A stretch of DNA of 5,456 bases from NCBI GenBank assembly GCA_030635525.1, contig DAOVYR010000088.1:1-5456 (forward strand). Reading direction: 5' to 3'. Below the pieces are notes generated by a model. The model worked only from the letters and a program-made list of their open reading frames with translations, was not told the origin of the DNA and ran no database searches. A program made the position numbers and the translations under genes. This DNA comes from Candidatus Nanohalarchaeota archaeon. Lineage in GTDB: Archaea; EX4484-52; B79-G9. This document shows positions 4,784-5,456 of this stretch, piece after piece (positions within the stretch are counted from its first letter, which is position 1; each line of letters starts with the position of its first letter).

Positions 4784-5358
4784 ATGATATCCTCCAGATC
4801 TTTGCCGTATATTAGTATGTGTGTAGCAGCTACTTTTAGGGCGAATTCTTCGCCATTTCTTGCCTTTTTCCTATATTCTTCAACACTCATTGCCATAATA
4901 GAGATATGGATTCCAAATTCTTCGCTTAGTTTTGCTGAAATCTTATATATCTCATCTTTTGATATATTCTTTTTTAGCAATACCATTATGTCTATATCAC
5001 TCCCGGGTTTCAGTACTGTTACGCTTGATCCGAATCTCACTATGCTTTCCGGGTTAAGCTTCGCCAGTTCTTTTTTTAGGCTGTTTTCTAATTCGGATAA
5101 TAGTTTTTCGTCCTGTTCCAGTGCATTGACCATGGCTCCTGCTAATTTAGTGGATGATAGTTCATAAACGATGCTTCGTCCAATGCTTTTGCTCTTTAGT
5201 AGCCCGCTTGTTTCCAGTTCTCTCAGGCATTCGCTCGCTCTTGATTTGGATATTGCAAGCTTCCTTGCAACGTCGGATATCTGCAGCGAATTTTTCTCCT
5301 TTGAAAAGAGAATAGCGATTCTTGTTTTTATTTTTGTATTTAATATGTCTTCAAGCAT
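4768..5358 (-). CDS. MNT-type nucleotidyltransferase with N-terminal winged helix (antitoxin candidate, module 4)
   Basis: The 196-residue product has an N-terminal winged helix (residues 8-78: TRIAILFSKEKNSLQISDVA, then KLAISKSRASECLRELETSG and a wing ending IVYELSS). An acidic linker helix follows, then a nucleotidyltransferase domain with FGSS at 109-112 and SDIDI at 120-124. The third strand reads GIHISIMAM and has no acidic residue, so one metal ligand of the catalytic triad may be missing or come from elsewhere. By family it would be the antitoxin of the overlapping HEPN gene. It is likely to bind DNA through its winged helix, and the palindromes at 5401-5428 are the obvious target. The ATG at 5358 has no ribosome site but a TATA-like box 27 nt upstream. 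Confidence 0.88.
   Translation of the reverse strand: MLEDILNTKIKTRIAILFSKEKNSLQISDVARKLAISKSRASECLRELETSGLLKSKSIGRSIVYELSSTKLAGAMVNALEQDEKLLSELENSLKKELAKLNPESIVRFGSSVTVLKPGSDIDIMVLLKKNISKDEIYKISAKLSEEFGIHISIMAMSVEEYRKKARNGEEFALKVAATHILIYGKDLEDIIWQKK
4791..4795 (-). promoter_or_regulatory. strong Shine-Dalgarno site for the module 4 HEPN gene
   Basis: GGAGG on the - strand lies 7 nt before the ATG at 4783, inside the last codons of the NTase. This is the clearest ribosome site in the window and explains how the internal gene of the overlap is translated. Confidence 0.75.
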
Positions 5359-5379
5359 AGGTTCTTTTTATGTTATGAA

Positions 5380-5389
5380 GTTTAAATAG
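5380..5389 (-). promoter_or_regulatory. TATA-like box of the module 4 operon
   Basis: On the - strand this reads CTATTTAAAC, centred about 27 nt before the ATG at 5358. It fits an archaeal leaderless promoter. The operator candidate begins about 11 nt further upstream. Confidence 0.6.
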
Positions 5390-5400
5390 TTCACTATTTT

Positions 5401-5428
5401 TCGAACATATGTTCGATTTTTCGAACAT
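5401..5428. promoter_or_regulatory. operator candidate: perfect palindrome plus third half-site
   Basis: TCGAACATATGTTCGA (5401-5416) is a perfect 16-bp palindrome. The half-site TCGAACAT appears a third time at 5421-5428, exactly 20 bp (two helical turns) from the first. The array lies just upstream of the BRE/TATA region of the module 4 operon. The best candidate ligand is the winged helix of the NTase encoded there, acting as autoregulator. Confidence 0.7.
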
Positions 5429-5456
5429 GATAATTTTTTTAGAACCAAGAGAGAGA

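Noticed and set aside
4784..5389. Long + strand frames opposite the module 4 NTase
   Set aside because: They are antisense to a clear winged-helix/NTase protein. The Ser/Phe/Leu-rich translation is typical of an antisense shadow.
1..5456. tRNA gene, integrase or transposase that would explain module insertion
   Set aside because: I looked for cloverleaf-like segments, tyrosine- or serine-recombinase motifs and DDE-type frames on both strands and found none.

Overview
The window looks archaeal. TATA-like boxes sit about 27 nt upstream of several start codons, the geometry of archaeal leaderless transcription. There is one strong Shine-Dalgarno site inside an operon, and the genes are winged-helix nucleotidyltransferases (MNT type) with HEPN partners, plus DUF2283, all common in archaea. 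The lineage cannot be resolved. Apart from the GT fragments, the DNA is visibly AT-rich.

The layout is modular. Four times, a 3' fragment of one membrane glycosyltransferase gene (GT2 family, dolichyl-phosphate-mannose synthase-like, with two C-terminal membrane helices) lies on the + strand. Each is followed by a two-gene toxin-antitoxin-like operon on the - strand that converges on it. Module 1: GT end A (1-190, open at the left edge) with NTase + HEPN (364-1435). Module 2: GT fragment B (about 1551-2027, interrupted) with DUF2283 + a BrnT/DUF4258-like toxin candidate (2056-2730). Module 3: GT fragment C (about 2893-3061) with HEPN + NTase (3074-4056). Module 4: GT fragment D (4149-4250) with HEPN + NTase (4403-5358). 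A palindromic operator candidate follows at 5401-5428.

The toxin-antitoxin pairs are not copies of each other: three are different HEPN/NTase pairs and one is another type. Gene order also varies. In module 1 HEPN is transcribed first, while in modules 3 and 4 the NTase is first and overlaps the HEPN start. All three HEPN proteins carry R-x4-Y where RX4-6H would be expected. The repeated unit is therefore the glycosyltransferase 3' end, not the cargo. Fragments A, B and C differ at eight codons, every time at a synonymous third position. Fragment D is shorter and diverged in protein sequence. Divergence rises with distance from A, the copy that could still belong to an intact gene.

The simplest reading is repeated accretion of small defence or addiction cassettes at the 3' end of a glycosyltransferase gene. 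Each event would leave behind a displaced gene end. No integrase or transposase is visible here, so the mechanism is open: site-specific integration, homologous recombination with related strains, or tandem duplication.
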